Source: JANXQZ01 sp038225555 (GTDB lineage: Bacteria; Acidobacteriota; Terriglobia; Bryobacterales; Bryobacteraceae). From it: DNA of 64,000 nucleotides. The stretch spans positions 1 to 64,000 of the forward strand of contig JBBRRB010000007.1 of the NCBI GenBank assembly GCA_038225555.1, given 5' to 3'. Numbering within the stretch: position 1 is the first letter of the stretch; every line of letters starts with the position of its first letter. Made by a program: the position numbers and the translations under genes. Below, one piece after another: positions 52,388-60,628 of this stretch. The notes under the pieces were generated by a model. That model was not told the DNA's origin, searched no databases, and saw only the letters and a program-made list of their open reading frames with translations.

Positions 52388-52893
52388 TAAACGTGAATGG
52401 AATGGAGATTTGCAGCCTGACGCTCCGGTGCCAGGCCTTCGAGCACTGCGGCTCCGCAGCTCGCGATGAGTTCTAGCGCGTTGGTTTCCACGTTGGTGTC
52501 GGCATAGAGGATCGCGGCCACTCGGCCACGCACGAGCAGAGGAAACAGATAGAAGCGCTGGACCGGATCTTCACCGACAAGCTTCGCGATCCGCTCCGAT
52601 AACTCGCCTCGGGTGCGCACCGCCACCACCGTATCCCTAGTCTCGACCGCGCTGGCGAAAGCAGGTGCTTCGCTCAGCGGAACCCTTTCCATCGAGGGCG
52701 TTTCGAGATGCGGCCCATTCACCACGAACAGATGCGCCCGCTCGCAGAAGCCATGAGCTATGTCGACCAAAGTCTGGCTCCACTGCCGCTCGCTCTCGAA
52801 AATGCGAAGCCGCCTGACTGCTTGGCTTAGTTGACCCGCAAGATCGCGGCGCGCTTTCGCAATGCGTGCATCCTCAAGCGCTTGATCCGTCAT
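52387..52893 (-). CDS. GAF-like domain protein
   Basis: 168 residues: a helical N-terminus (ARIAKARRDLAGQLSQAVRR) and a core FERERQ-like helix followed by beta strands (AHLFVVNGPHLETPS, QRFYLFPLLVRGRVAAILYAD) that resemble a GAF sensor fold. No catalytic output domain. It is coupled to the lytic transglycosylase gene by TAATG. Assignment to GAF is moderate; the ligand is unknown. Confidence 0.55.
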   Translation of the reverse strand: MTDQALEDARIAKARRDLAGQLSQAVRRLRIFESERQWSQTLVDIAHGFCERAHLFVVNGPHLETPSMERVPLSEAPAFASAVETRDTVVAVRTRGELSERIAKLVGEDPVQRFYLFPLLVRGRVAAILYADTNVETNALELIASCGAAVLEGLAPERQAANLHSIHV

Positions 52894-52911
52894 CCAGCTT
52901 TCAGTTTAACG

Positions 52912-54951
52912 TTATTGAGGCAGAGCAAAGGCCACGATACTTCCGCCTGAGGGAGCTCCATTTTTTCCTCCACCACACGCGATCACAACGTATTCGCGGC
53001 CATGCGATTCGTAAATGGCGGGCGTGGCATTCCCGGCAGCAGGAAGCGTGGTCTCCCAGAGTAGCTTCCCCGTCAGCTTGTCGTAGGCGTGGAATTTCTT
53101 GTCGAAATTTGTTGCGCCTATGAAGAGGAGTCCATTGGACGTTACCACCGGACCCCCATAGTTATCGCTGCCCGTATTCTTCATCCCCTTGGCAGCCAAT
53201 TCGGGAAACTCTCCAAACGGGATGCTCCACCGGATCTCGCCTTTGTTCAGGTCAATTGCGTTGAGAGTTCCCCAGGGCGGTGCGATGGCTGGATAACCGT
53301 CGGGGTCGAGAAAGAGGTTGTATCCGTCAGAGCGATATTTCTGCCAGTTCGGATCTTTGGCTGGATTGGACGCGGCGTCCTGGCCCGTTTCCAGGAAGCG
53401 CACCAGCTCATTCACAGGACCATTGCCCAGCGAGGAGAAGCCAGGCATGCGTCCGCCACCTTGGCGAACGATGTTGGTGAGCTCTTCATGGGTGCGGCGT
53501 TTGGCGATTCCCACGAGCGATGGGAACTCTGGGGGCGTTCCCCTCAGGTCATCTCGATGGCAACTGGCGCAGTTGCTTTTGTACAGCGAGCTGTCATCGC
53601 GCGGAACCAGTCGCAACACCCAAGCCATCTCGTTGGAGTTTGCGTACAGGAGCGCGGTTTCGGGATCGAAGGCAGCGCCGCCCCATTCTCCTCCTCCGTC
53701 GAAACCGGGAAACACTATGGTGCCTTCGAGAGTGGGCGGATAGAACAAACCTTTCGAGTTCACCTTTCTAAACTTCTCGAGCACGGCTGCGTGTGCCTCG
53801 GGAGTGCGCGTGGTCAGCATGTCCTCAGTCAGCATTTGACGGGCGAACGGGGGAGGCTTGACGGGCAGAGGTTGAGATTGGGCAAGTTTTTCCCCTTCTA
53901 CTGGAGAGGGCGGCGTCTTTTGAAACTCGATTGGAAATAACGGTTTGCCTGTTTTCCGCTCGAAGACATAGACGTGCCCGGTCTTGGTGATCTGAGAAAT
54001 GGCTTCGATTTTGTGTGCATCGCGAGTGACGGTGATTAGATTCGGGGAGGCTGGAAAATCGCGGTCCCAAACATCGTGCCGGATTCCTTGGAAGTGCCAA
54101 ATGCGTTTGCCTGTGCGGGCGTCAAGGGCGAGCAGGGAATTGGCGAACAGGTTGTCGCCGTGGCGATTGGCTCCATAGAAATCGAACGAGGCCGAGCCGG
54201 TGGCGGCGAACAGGATCGCGTTCTTCGCGTCAATGGTGACTCCGGCCCAAGCGTTGGCGCCGCCATTCACCTTCCATGCGTCCTTCGGCCAAGTGTCATA
54301 ACCGAACTCGCCGGGATGCGGGATGGTGTGGAAGATCCAGCGCAACTTTCCGGTCTTGGCGTCAAACGCGCGGATGTGGCCGGGAGAGCCGGGCAGGGTC
54401 TCGCTCACGGTGCTGCCAAGGATGAGCGTGTCTTCGAAGATCACGCCCGGACTGCTGGCGCTGATGGTGACGCCTTCGATGGGACGGCCGAGATCCTTGC
54501 GCAGATCCACGCGCCCGTTGTCGCCGAAGGATTGAATCGGTTTGCCCGTGCGGCGGTCGAGCGCCCAAAGATCGCGGCGGTGGGTGAAGAAGACTCGGTC
54601 TTGATACAGGGTCACACCGCGATTGCGAAAGTGGCTGGTGGGCGTCTGGCCCGATTCGGGATCGAAGGTCCAGATTTCGCGACCGGTGGAGGCATCGAGA
54701 GCAATGACGCGGAGTTTCGGGGTGGTGGCGTAAAGGACTCCGTCGACGACAATCGGATTGGCTTGCATCTCTGAATTTTTGAATTCGTCGTGGGAATCGT
54801 AGCGCCAGGCGACTTGCAAGCGGCTGACGTTTTCAGGAGTGATTTGGGCGAGGGGGGAGTAGCGGATGTTATCGGGTCCGCCATTGACAGGCCAGTCCTG
54901 CGGAAGAAGGATGGCGGGGAGGAGAGTGAGCGCGGCTAGGCGAGCAAGCAT
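52912..54951 (-). CDS. PQQ-dependent quinoprotein dehydrogenase with haem-c insert
   Basis: 679 residues from ATG 54951 (MLARLAALTLLPAILLPQ signal peptide); the frame continues to 55116 but only across the antisense of tRNA-Ser, so that part is rejected. Eight-bladed propeller repeats are visible (IALDASTGREIWTFD, RAFDAKTGKLRWIFH, LLALDARTGKRIWHFQG, YDKLTGKLLWETTLP). A c-type haem site CASCHRDDLRG is inserted near residue 470, with Met ligand in GRMPGFSSL. It probably oxidises an alcohol or sugar in the periplasm and passes electrons through the internal haem. Confidence 0.9.
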   Translation of the reverse strand: MLARLAALTLLPAILLPQDWPVNGGPDNIRYSPLAQITPENVSRLQVAWRYDSHDEFKNSEMQANPIVVDGVLYATTPKLRVIALDASTGREIWTFDPESGQTPTSHFRNRGVTLYQDRVFFTHRRDLWALDRRTGKPIQSFGDNGRVDLRKDLGRPIEGVTISASSPGVIFEDTLILGSTVSETLPGSPGHIRAFDAKTGKLRWIFHTIPHPGEFGYDTWPKDAWKVNGGANAWAGVTIDAKNAILFAATGSASFDFYGANRHGDNLFANSLLALDARTGKRIWHFQGIRHDVWDRDFPASPNLITVTRDAHKIEAISQITKTGHVYVFERKTGKPLFPIEFQKTPPSPVEGEKLAQSQPLPVKPPPFARQMLTEDMLTTRTPEAHAAVLEKFRKVNSKGLFYPPTLEGTIVFPGFDGGGEWGGAAFDPETALLYANSNEMAWVLRLVPRDDSSLYKSNCASCHRDDLRGTPPEFPSLVGIAKRRTHEELTNIVRQGGGRMPGFSSLGNGPVNELVRFLETGQDAASNPAKDPNWQKYRSDGYNLFLDPDGYPAIAPPWGTLNAIDLNKGEIRWSIPFGEFPELAAKGMKNTGSDNYGGPVVTSNGLLFIGATNFDKKFHAYDKLTGKLLWETTLPAAGNATPAIYESHGREYVVIACGGGKNGAPSGGSIVAFALPQ

Positions 54952-55016
54952 CTGTCCCGAATTTTCACATAGAGAGGCAGGTGCGGGCAATTGGAGAATC
55001 GGGTAGCATTGGAGGT

Positions 55017-55106
55017 GGAGGAATGGGTGAGCGGTTGATACCGGCGGTCTTGAAAACCGTTTGCGGGGAAACTCGCACGGGGGTTCGAATCCCTCTTCCT
55101 CCGCCA
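55017..55106 (+). tRNA. tRNA-Ser (UGA)
   Basis: Acceptor GGAGGAA (55017-55023) pairs with TTCCTCC (55096-55102); discriminator G and an encoded CCA at 55104-55106. The anticodon TGA is at 55051-55053 in the loop CTTGAAA. A long variable arm (GCGGGGAAACTCGC) and the T-loop GGTTCGAATCC are present, as expected for a class II serine tRNA. Confidence 0.97.
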
Positions 55107-55232
55107 GATTAAGCATTTTATTTTTAATAACTTAATTGGCTTCGATGTCGGTGCACTCTCACCGGGTAAGAGAACTGAGATGGAGTGCTAGCGAGGCGGG
55201 CGACTCCGCTATTATCCAATTGAGGACGCCAT

Positions 55233-55559
55233 ATGACCATCGAAGAATCGATTCTCGACAAGGTCCGACGCCTTCCGCCGGCGAAACAGGAGGAAGTCCT
55301 GCGATTTGCGGATGGATTGCAACGCACGGCAGGATTCAAGATCATTCCTGTCCGTGATCGGGGTAAGGAAATCAAATGGATCCATGAGAACCGCGCCGCT
55401 TACGCGAACCAGTGGGTGGCCGTCGAGGGCGATCACCTGATCGCCGCCGATGTCGATCCTCTTAAGATTTTTGCGTTCGCCAAACGTGAGGGCATACAGA
55501 TTCCGTTTGTCGTTCATGTCCTTCCTGAAGACACGCTTCCGTTCATCCCAGGCTGGTAA
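55233..55559 (+). CDS. Small protein, partner of retropepsin-like protease
   Basis: 108 residues. The N-terminus MTIEESILDKVRRLPPAKQEEVLRFADGL resembles DUF2281-type antitoxin-like starts. The second half (WVAVEGDHLIAADVDPLKIF, VVHVLPEDTLPFIPGW) resembles the DUF5678 segment that often precedes aspartyl-protease-like ORFs. It is 2 bp from the next gene, so the pair is one unit. Function unknown. Confidence 0.65.
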   Translation: MTIEESILDKVRRLPPAKQEEVLRFADGLQRTAGFKIIPVRDRGKEIKWIHENRAAYANQWVAVEGDHLIAADVDPLKIFAFAKREGIQIPFVVHVLPEDTLPFIPGW

Positions 55560-55561
55560 GA

Positions 55562-55960
55562 ATGCCGGTCTCGCTTGAATTCGAAACCTACCATCACTAC
55601 AACGGGGGCAGCGACGGAATCGACGTCCCAATCACGCTTAGCACGTCGAAGCAATCTGTTGAACTCCTCGCGAAGTTGGATACGGGCGCCGCACACTGCA
55701 TCTTCGAGCGCAGGTACGCTGAGATGCTTGGAGTGGAGGTGGAGTCGGGCCGTCTTCAACGTTTCCGGACGATGGCGGGATCGTTTGGAGGCTATGAACA
55801 TGAGCTCACAATTCAGACGCTTGGGATCGAGTTTTCAGCCGCCGTCTTTTTCGCTCAAGATCCCAACTTCAGCAGAAACTTCCTCGGTCGCTCCGTTTGG
55901 CTTGACCGCCTGCGAGTCGCCATCGTCGATTATGGAATCCCACTTCCTCCGCCATTTTAA
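55562..55960 (+). CDS. Retropepsin-like aspartyl protease-family protein
   Basis: 132 residues. The active-site motif is LLAKLDTGAAHCIFERRYAE (DTGA in place of DTGT/S), followed by a flap-like strand region (FRTMAGSFGGYEHELTI) and FLGRSVWLDRLRVAIVDY (hydrophobic-hydrophobic-Gly). One DTG motif per chain implies a homodimer, as in retropepsins. No signal peptide or membrane helix. Such pairs are frequent in soil bacteria; whether they form an addiction-like module is unproven. Confidence 0.75.
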   Translation: MPVSLEFETYHHYNGGSDGIDVPITLSTSKQSVELLAKLDTGAAHCIFERRYAEMLGVEVESGRLQRFRTMAGSFGGYEHELTIQTLGIEFSAAVFFAQDPNFSRNFLGRSVWLDRLRVAIVDYGIPLPPPF

Positions 55961-55967
55961 AAAAGAT

Positions 55968-55996
55968 TTGACAACTTAGAAAAGGCGATTTATGCT
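55968..55996 (+). promoter_or_regulatory. Consensus sigma-70-type promoter
   Basis: TTGACA (55968-55973), 17-bp spacer, TATGCT (55991-55996): perfect -35 box and optimal spacing. The predicted start is near 56003. It is the best-matching promoter I see in the window and begins 8 bp after the retropepsin-like gene. Confidence 0.65.
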
Positions 55997-56033
55997 GGAC
56001 TTATCACTGAAAAAGGAGGTGGTCCAGTCTAAG

Positions 56034-56090
56034 ATGAATATTGGTTGTAGTGACTGCAATAAACCCACGCGGGAGGTGGCCGACTGTTAA
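56034..56090 (+). CDS. 18-residue Cys-rich micropeptide (candidate)
   Basis: ATG 56034 to TAA 56088-56090 encodes MNIGCSDCNKPTREVADC: CXXC plus a C-terminal Cys. A very strong ribosome-binding sequence lies 14 nt upstream, somewhat far. The frame is also open upstream to ATG 55992 (14 more codons, MLDLSLKKEVVQSK), but that ATG overlaps the -10 box, so the short form fits the predicted transcript better. A metal-binding or leader peptide is possible. Confidence 0.35.
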   Translation: MNIGCSDCNKPTREVADC

Positions 56091-56203
56091 GTCGACCGCT
56101 CTAACGTTCAAGGTTTCGTCTCAGTGGCGAACCGCCGCTCCTGTGGAACGGCCACTTCACGCGAGGACGTAATAAAGCCTCGGGAATAATCCTGGGCTAC
56201 CTG

Positions 56204-56243
56204 CCCCCTGCATAATTGCCTTATGCAGGGGGTTTCAATTTCT
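56204..56243 (+). terminator. Rho-independent terminator with perfect 12-bp stem
   Basis: CCCCCTGCATAA (56204-56215), loop TTGCC, TTATGCAGGGGG (56221-56232), then TTTCAATTTCT. All 12 pairs match. It faces the plus strand and ends the candidate RNA; the minus strand has no U-tract. Confidence 0.85.
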
Positions 56244-56251
56244 GTGCTCTT

Positions 56252-56893
56252 CTAGTTCTCTGGAGTGATGACCGGCTCGAGGATGTCGCCCCAGATAATC
56301 TGATAGGCCTCCACCTGATCCTCGATATTCTTCCCGGCCCGAATGAATACCCGCGTATTCACAGCAAGCCCGGTCCGGTCCAGTGACTCGCCTGCTCCGA
56401 GAAACCGCGTGTCCGCCCGCAATAGAATTGTCTTCCTCTCGTTCAGTCTCGTCCGCAGCAGCAGTTCATCGGCGGAGATTTTCAGCACCACCCCCGCGAA
56501 CGTCAAGTTACCGCGAGGTGCGAACAGATCCGTTGCCGAGCGATAGGATTGGGGCCGGATGCGTTGCACCGGAACTAAGCGGGCGGGTTTCGTATCCGTG
56601 ATTTGCACAGTTCGCGCATAGCAAATCCCGGTTCCCGTTTTGCGATCGGAGAGCACCTCGACGTGGTCCCCGCGCGAGGTCCCGGTGACGGTGATCCGCT
56701 CGTTCGATCTCTCGAAGTAAGTGCGTTCGTCGAAGGAGCACTGGAACACTCGGTTCTCCAGATTTCGGAACACGAGTTCCCCGCTCTTGGCCGTGCCTGA
56801 CCACGCCAGAAGATCGCCCCTGATGATTCCGATGGGAGCGGCTTCTTGCGCGAAACACCGGCAAGCGAGCAGCATCAAAAGGAATCGGTGCAT
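56252..56893 (-). CDS. Exported beta-rich protein of unknown function
   Basis: 213 residues from ATG 56893 (MHRFLLMLLACRCFAQ signal peptide); the longer frame to 57346 is antisense to the next gene and is rejected. The mature part is built of short strands: IIRGDLLAWSGTAKSGELVF, ITVTGTSRGDHVEVLSDR, LTFAGVVLKISADELLLRT, LAVNTRVFIRAGKN, similar in rhythm to DUF5666-type OB-like repeats. No catalytic motif is recognised. Confidence 0.65.
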   Translation of the reverse strand: MHRFLLMLLACRCFAQEAAPIGIIRGDLLAWSGTAKSGELVFRNLENRVFQCSFDERTYFERSNERITVTGTSRGDHVEVLSDRKTGTGICYARTVQITDTKPARLVPVQRIRPQSYRSATDLFAPRGNLTFAGVVLKISADELLLRTRLNERKTILLRADTRFLGAGESLDRTGLAVNTRVFIRAGKNIEDQVEAYQIIWGDILEPVITPEN

Positions 56894-56914
56894 AGTCGAA
56901 TGATAAGATGAGGC

Positions 56915-57970
56915 TTGCCAAATAGCAATCACGTGCTGGAACGCGCAGGGGCGTGGTTTCTGGAGTCTGGAATTCAGGAACCCAGCGGCGGGGTGGCTCG
57001 GTTTTACAGGTCCGACCTGGGTCAAAACGCGCGCGTTTCCACCGAGATCACTGGCTATGCTGTTAGCTTTTTCGTCTATCTTTTTCAGCGCAGCGGGAAC
57101 CCAGCTTATCAGGAAGCCGCGCTTCGATCCGCACGGTTTCTGACTCGTTCGGCGTGGGATCCTACTCTCGGCATGTTCCCGTTTGAGCACTCGCCAGAAC
57201 GTTTGGCATACTTCTTCGATTCGGGCATCATCGTGCGCGGACTGCTCGCTGAGTGGCATCTCACGCAGGATCGCGAGTTCCTCGACGTTGCAGTCCAGGC
57301 GGGCGCGGGCATGCTGGCGAATTTCGTCGGGCAGGAAGACATTCATCCCATCCTGGTTCTACCCGAGGCCAAACCCGTTGAACGCGCTTCGGCTTGGTCG
57401 CGATCCCCAGGCTGCTATCAGTTGAAATCGGCCATGGCTTGGCACGATCTGTTTGTGGAGACCGGCCGCCTGGAGTTCCAGAAAGCTTACGAATCGGCGC
57501 TGGCGCAGGCTTTAGAAAACGCCCCCTGCTTTCTTCCTGGCGAGGCCGATCGTGAGAAGGTAATGGACCGGCTCCACGCTTATGCGTACTTTCTCGAAGG
57601 CCTGCTGCCCTGCGCCCTGCGCCCAGATTGCGCAGCAGCTATTCGCGACGGCATTCCGCGCATCGCCGGGTTGCTCAGCGAAATCGCTCCGATTTTCGCC
57701 AGATCCGATGTGTACGCCCAGCTCTTGAGAATTCGTCTGTTCGCGGATCAGCTCGAAATCGTTCCGCTGGACACCATTGCCGCCGCTAAGGAAGCGCAGC
57801 AGGCCGCTCAATTCCAACTCGAAGCAGGCGGTTTCGGATTCGGAACGAAACGGGGCGTATTGATGCCCTTTATAAATCCAGTTTCCACCGCCTTTTGCGC
57901 TCAGGCTCTGGATATGTATTGCCTGCATCAGTCCAAGCGCTTCACACCCAATCTCAAAGCACTGGTTTGA
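56915..57970 (+). CDS. Alpha/alpha-barrel (six-hairpin glycosidase/prenyltransferase-like) protein
   Basis: 351 residues, TTG start at 56915 preceded by GATGAGG (GTG 56933 is possible). Repeating helical hairpins with aromatic/Gly turns (LERAGAWFLESGIQEPSGGV, EITGYAVSFFVYLFQRSG, SGIIVRGLLAEWHLTQDREF, YQLKSAMAWHDLF, FINPVSTAFCAQALDMY) match the (alpha/alpha)6-barrel superfamily. The NPVSTAFCAQAL end is common in proteins encoded with polysaccharide glycosyltransferases. Its stop overlaps the TTG of the bifunctional glycosyltransferase (TTGA), supporting a joint role in glycan assembly or trimming. Confidence 0.65.
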   Translation: MPNSNHVLERAGAWFLESGIQEPSGGVARFYRSDLGQNARVSTEITGYAVSFFVYLFQRSGNPAYQEAALRSARFLTRSAWDPTLGMFPFEHSPERLAYFFDSGIIVRGLLAEWHLTQDREFLDVAVQAGAGMLANFVGQEDIHPILVLPEAKPVERASAWSRSPGCYQLKSAMAWHDLFVETGRLEFQKAYESALAQALENAPCFLPGEADREKVMDRLHAYAYFLEGLLPCALRPDCAAAIRDGIPRIAGLLSEIAPIFARSDVYAQLLRIRLFADQLEIVPLDTIAAAKEAQQAAQFQLEAGGFGFGTKRGVLMPFINPVSTAFCAQALDMYCLHQSKRFTPNLKALV

Positions 57971-60624
57971 AACAGCCGGTCAAAGTTCTGTTTGCGTCAG
58001 GATCGGAAGATCTGATCCCGACCGCGATCGAGCACATGCGCGCTCTCTTGCCGGAGATCCCGTTGGTGGTGGTCTCTGAATTTCCGCCCTCGGACGATTG
58101 CCGCTGGATCCCTTTTCACCTCCATCGGGATTTCCGGGACAACCTCGCCCTCTGCCGAGCCAGTCTGAAAGACAACACGGTGCGACTCTCGGCCATCATT
58201 TTGCAACCGCGCATGCCGTATTGGAAGATGCGGGCGATTGGGTTCGTTCTGTCGCCTTGGAATTTTCTCGCCTTCAACGAGGATCTTGGCCACTTCATGC
58301 TGCGCCCTCGATCAGTACCGACCATCCTCAGGCATCTGCTCTGGAGATGCCGAAATTTTTTAGTTTGGGAGTTCTCGCCGGGGGGCGCCATCTTCACATT
58401 CCTTTGGCGTGTGCTGCACCCCAAAGCGTTCCTCCGTCCGATTGAGGCCATCGCGGCGCGCATGGCGGGACGTCTAGCCGGAGGCCGCGCCCCAGCTAAG
58501 GATAACCCGCAACCGTCACTTTTGCCCGCAGGAATTTCGGTGGTGATCCCCAGCCGCGACGGAAAGGATCTGCTCGCTCGCGGCCTCCCAGAAGTGGTGC
58601 GCCAGATTGACGCGCTCTTGGGCGAGGTGATCGTCAGCGATAACGGCTCAACTGACGGAACCGCCGATTGGGTTCGTTCTGAAATTTCGGGCGCGGTGGT
58701 GGTCCATAGCGCCGAGCGGCTCTCCTTCGCCCGGGCTGTGAATGCCGGCATTCAGGCCGCCCGTTTCTCCCATGTATGTCTCCTGAACAATGACATGGTG
58801 ATTGAGCCGGGGTTCTTCGAGGCGTTGCTCGCACCATTTCAATCCGTCCCGGATCTGTTCTGCGCCACTGCCCAAATCTTCTTCCCGTCGGGCCTTCGTC
58901 GCGAGGAGACGGGGAAGGCTGTGATGCCTATCGCGGCGGCTCGAAAAAAAGCCGATTTTCCAGTTACTTGCGAATTGCCGATTGAGGGAGAAGACCACAG
59001 TTACGTGCTGTACGGGAGCGGCGGATGTTCTCTCTACGACACCGCCAAGCTGCGGCAATTAGGGGGGCTCGATACAATCTACGAGCCGGCATACGTGGAA
59101 GATCTGGATCTAGGAGTGTGCGGTTGGCAGCATGGCTGGCCCACGGTTTTTGCCGCCGAGGCTCGTGTCCTGCATGAGCACCGGGCCACCACCTCGCGCT
59201 ATTACACGTCTGCACAGCTGGATCGCATCCTGGAGATCAACTACCTGCGCTTTGCTGCCCGGACACATCTTTGGACGGAAGCGATCGAGCGGCTGAACCT
59301 ACTCGCGGCTCGACAAGTGCCGAATCAGGCTGCTTTGGACGCTCTCCGCATCGCTTGGCGATTGCCGTTTTCCCGGTTGACCGGCCACGACTCCAAGCTC
59401 TCCTCTGAGGCGATCTTCGCTCTAGGCAGCGGAGCCGTGGCGGTATTTCCGGGCCGCAGCGCGAGGGATAAACCGCTAGTGCTCATCGCTACCCCGTACA
59501 TCCCGTTCCCGCTTTCCCATGGAGGGGCCGTGAGAATGTCCAACCTGATGCGCCGAGCTGCCGCTGATTTCGATCAGGTGCTGGTCTCCTTCGTCGATGA
59601 ATCGCGGCCCATTCCTCGCGAGATTCTCGACCTGTGCGTGGAGGTGGTCACCGTGAAACGATTCGGCAGCCATCTGCGCAGATCCGCCACCCGGCCGGAC
59701 ATGGTGGAGGAGTTCGATTCGCCTGCTTTCCGCGCCGCGCTGCGCCAGACCATCCGCAAGTGGAGACCCGGAATCGCCCAGCTCGAATTCACTCACATGG
59801 CCCCATATGCCGCTGACTGCGCCCCAGCCAAGACGATCCTGGTGGAACACGATGTGACGCTGGATTTACATCGGCAGTTGCTTGCGCAGGGGGAGGATTG
59901 GGAGCTGCGGCACCAACTGAAGCATTGGGTTCGTTTTGAAAAAAGCGCTTGGCGGGAGGTGGATCGGGTGGTCACGATGTCGGACAAAGACCGGAACATG
60001 ATCGAGGGAGGAAACGCGATCGCGCTACCTAACGGCGTAGATATCGAGCGCTTTACTCCGTCGGAGGAGGAACCCGAACCGGGACGCCTGCTCTTCATTG
60101 GGTCGTTTGGACACCTGCCCAACGTGCTGGCGCTGGAATTCTTTTTGCGCGAAGTCTGGCCAGGTTTAGCGGAGGGAGTTACGCTGCACATCATCGCCGG
60201 ATCGCGCCATGAATATTTCCTGGATCATCATCGCGATCGCGTCCGGCTGAACCTTTCCCAGCCCGGCATCGAGGTGGAAGGCTTTGTTTCCGACGTCCGC
60301 CAAGCCTATCGTCGCGCGAGTATTGTGATCGCGCCACTGCTCGCGTCGGCTGGCACTAATATAAAGGTGATGGAAGCGATGGCGATGGGCAAGGCGATTG
60401 TGAGCACCCCGGGCGGAGTGAACGGGCTCGACCTGCAGGCCGGCTCCGAAGTGATCGTGACCGAAGCAACCTCGGCCATGGCGCAAGCTATCCTTGACCT
60501 GCTGAAGCATCCGGAGAAACGGCGGGCGCTCGAACACCGCGCTCGCGAAGCGGCCGTCTCTCGTTTCAACTGGGATGCGATCGCGCGGCAGCAGAAGGAT
60601 CTGTATCTTTCGCTTCTTACGTAA
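57967..60624 (+). CDS. Bifunctional glycosyltransferase (GT2 plus GT4 domains)
   Basis: 885 residues from TTG 57967 (MKQPVKVLFASGSED), overlapping the previous stop as TTGA. The first 165 residues form a Rossmann-like segment. A GT-A domain follows (ISVVIPSRDGKDLLARGLPE, VIVSDNGSTDGTADW, HVCLLNNDMVIEPGFFEALL with the NDD-like DXD). From about 530 to the end there is a GT-B domain (LVLIATPYIPFPLSHGGAVR, PNGVDIERFTP, LLFIGSFGHLPN, ASAGTNIKVMEAMAMGKAIV with the Glu of the EX7E motif). One chain probably adds two sugars in sequence. Confidence 0.88.
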   Translation: MKQPVKVLFASGSEDLIPTAIEHMRALLPEIPLVVVSEFPPSDDCRWIPFHLHRDFRDNLALCRASLKDNTVRLSAIILQPRMPYWKMRAIGFVLSPWNFLAFNEDLGHFMLRPRSVPTILRHLLWRCRNFLVWEFSPGGAIFTFLWRVLHPKAFLRPIEAIAARMAGRLAGGRAPAKDNPQPSLLPAGISVVIPSRDGKDLLARGLPEVVRQIDALLGEVIVSDNGSTDGTADWVRSEISGAVVVHSAERLSFARAVNAGIQAARFSHVCLLNNDMVIEPGFFEALLAPFQSVPDLFCATAQIFFPSGLRREETGKAVMPIAAARKKADFPVTCELPIEGEDHSYVLYGSGGCSLYDTAKLRQLGGLDTIYEPAYVEDLDLGVCGWQHGWPTVFAAEARVLHEHRATTSRYYTSAQLDRILEINYLRFAARTHLWTEAIERLNLLAARQVPNQAALDALRIAWRLPFSRLTGHDSKLSSEAIFALGSGAVAVFPGRSARDKPLVLIATPYIPFPLSHGGAVRMSNLMRRAAADFDQVLVSFVDESRPIPREILDLCVEVVTVKRFGSHLRRSATRPDMVEEFDSPAFRAALRQTIRKWRPGIAQLEFTHMAPYAADCAPAKTILVEHDVTLDLHRQLLAQGEDWELRHQLKHWVRFEKSAWREVDRVVTMSDKDRNMIEGGNAIALPNGVDIERFTPSEEEPEPGRLLFIGSFGHLPNVLALEFFLREVWPGLAEGVTLHIIAGSRHEYFLDHHRDRVRLNLSQPGIEVEGFVSDVRQAYRRASIVIAPLLASAGTNIKVMEAMAMGKAIVSTPGGVNGLDLQAGSEVIVTEATSAMAQAILDLLKHPEKRRALEHRAREAAVSRFNWDAIARQQKDLYLSLLT

Positions 60625-60628
60625 CGGT

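Larger units (their letters stand above)
56003..56243 (+). ncRNA. Candidate structured small RNA / leader-peptide RNA
   Basis: A self-contained unit of about 240 nt between a consensus promoter and a perfect terminator. Elements in order: AAAAGGAGGTGGTCCAG (56012-56028), which can pair with the 16S rRNA 3' tail; a micro-ORF 56034-56090; a hairpin CGACT-GTTA-AGTCG (56081-56094) whose loop holds most of the micro-ORF stop; and a nested hairpin 56123-56156 (AGTGG, CCG, CCGC, loop TCCT, GTGG, CGG, CCACT). A smaller stem CGAGG/CCTCG follows at 56162-56181. No protein-length ORF fits. It could be a regulatory RNA, a leader, or a peptide mRNA. I do not recognise a known RNA family. Confidence 0.5.

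Noticed and set aside
54952..55116. N-terminal extension of the quinoprotein frame
   Set aside because: It is antisense to tRNA-Ser and lacks protein-like features; the signal peptide begins at Met 54951.
55149..55190. CIRCE-like half sites GCACTC and GAGTGCTA
   Set aside because: Spacing is about 24 bases instead of 9 and no chaperone gene follows.
56894..57346. Long N-terminal extension of the exported protein at 56252
   Set aside because: It is antisense to the alpha/alpha-barrel gene; a clear signal peptide starts at 56893.
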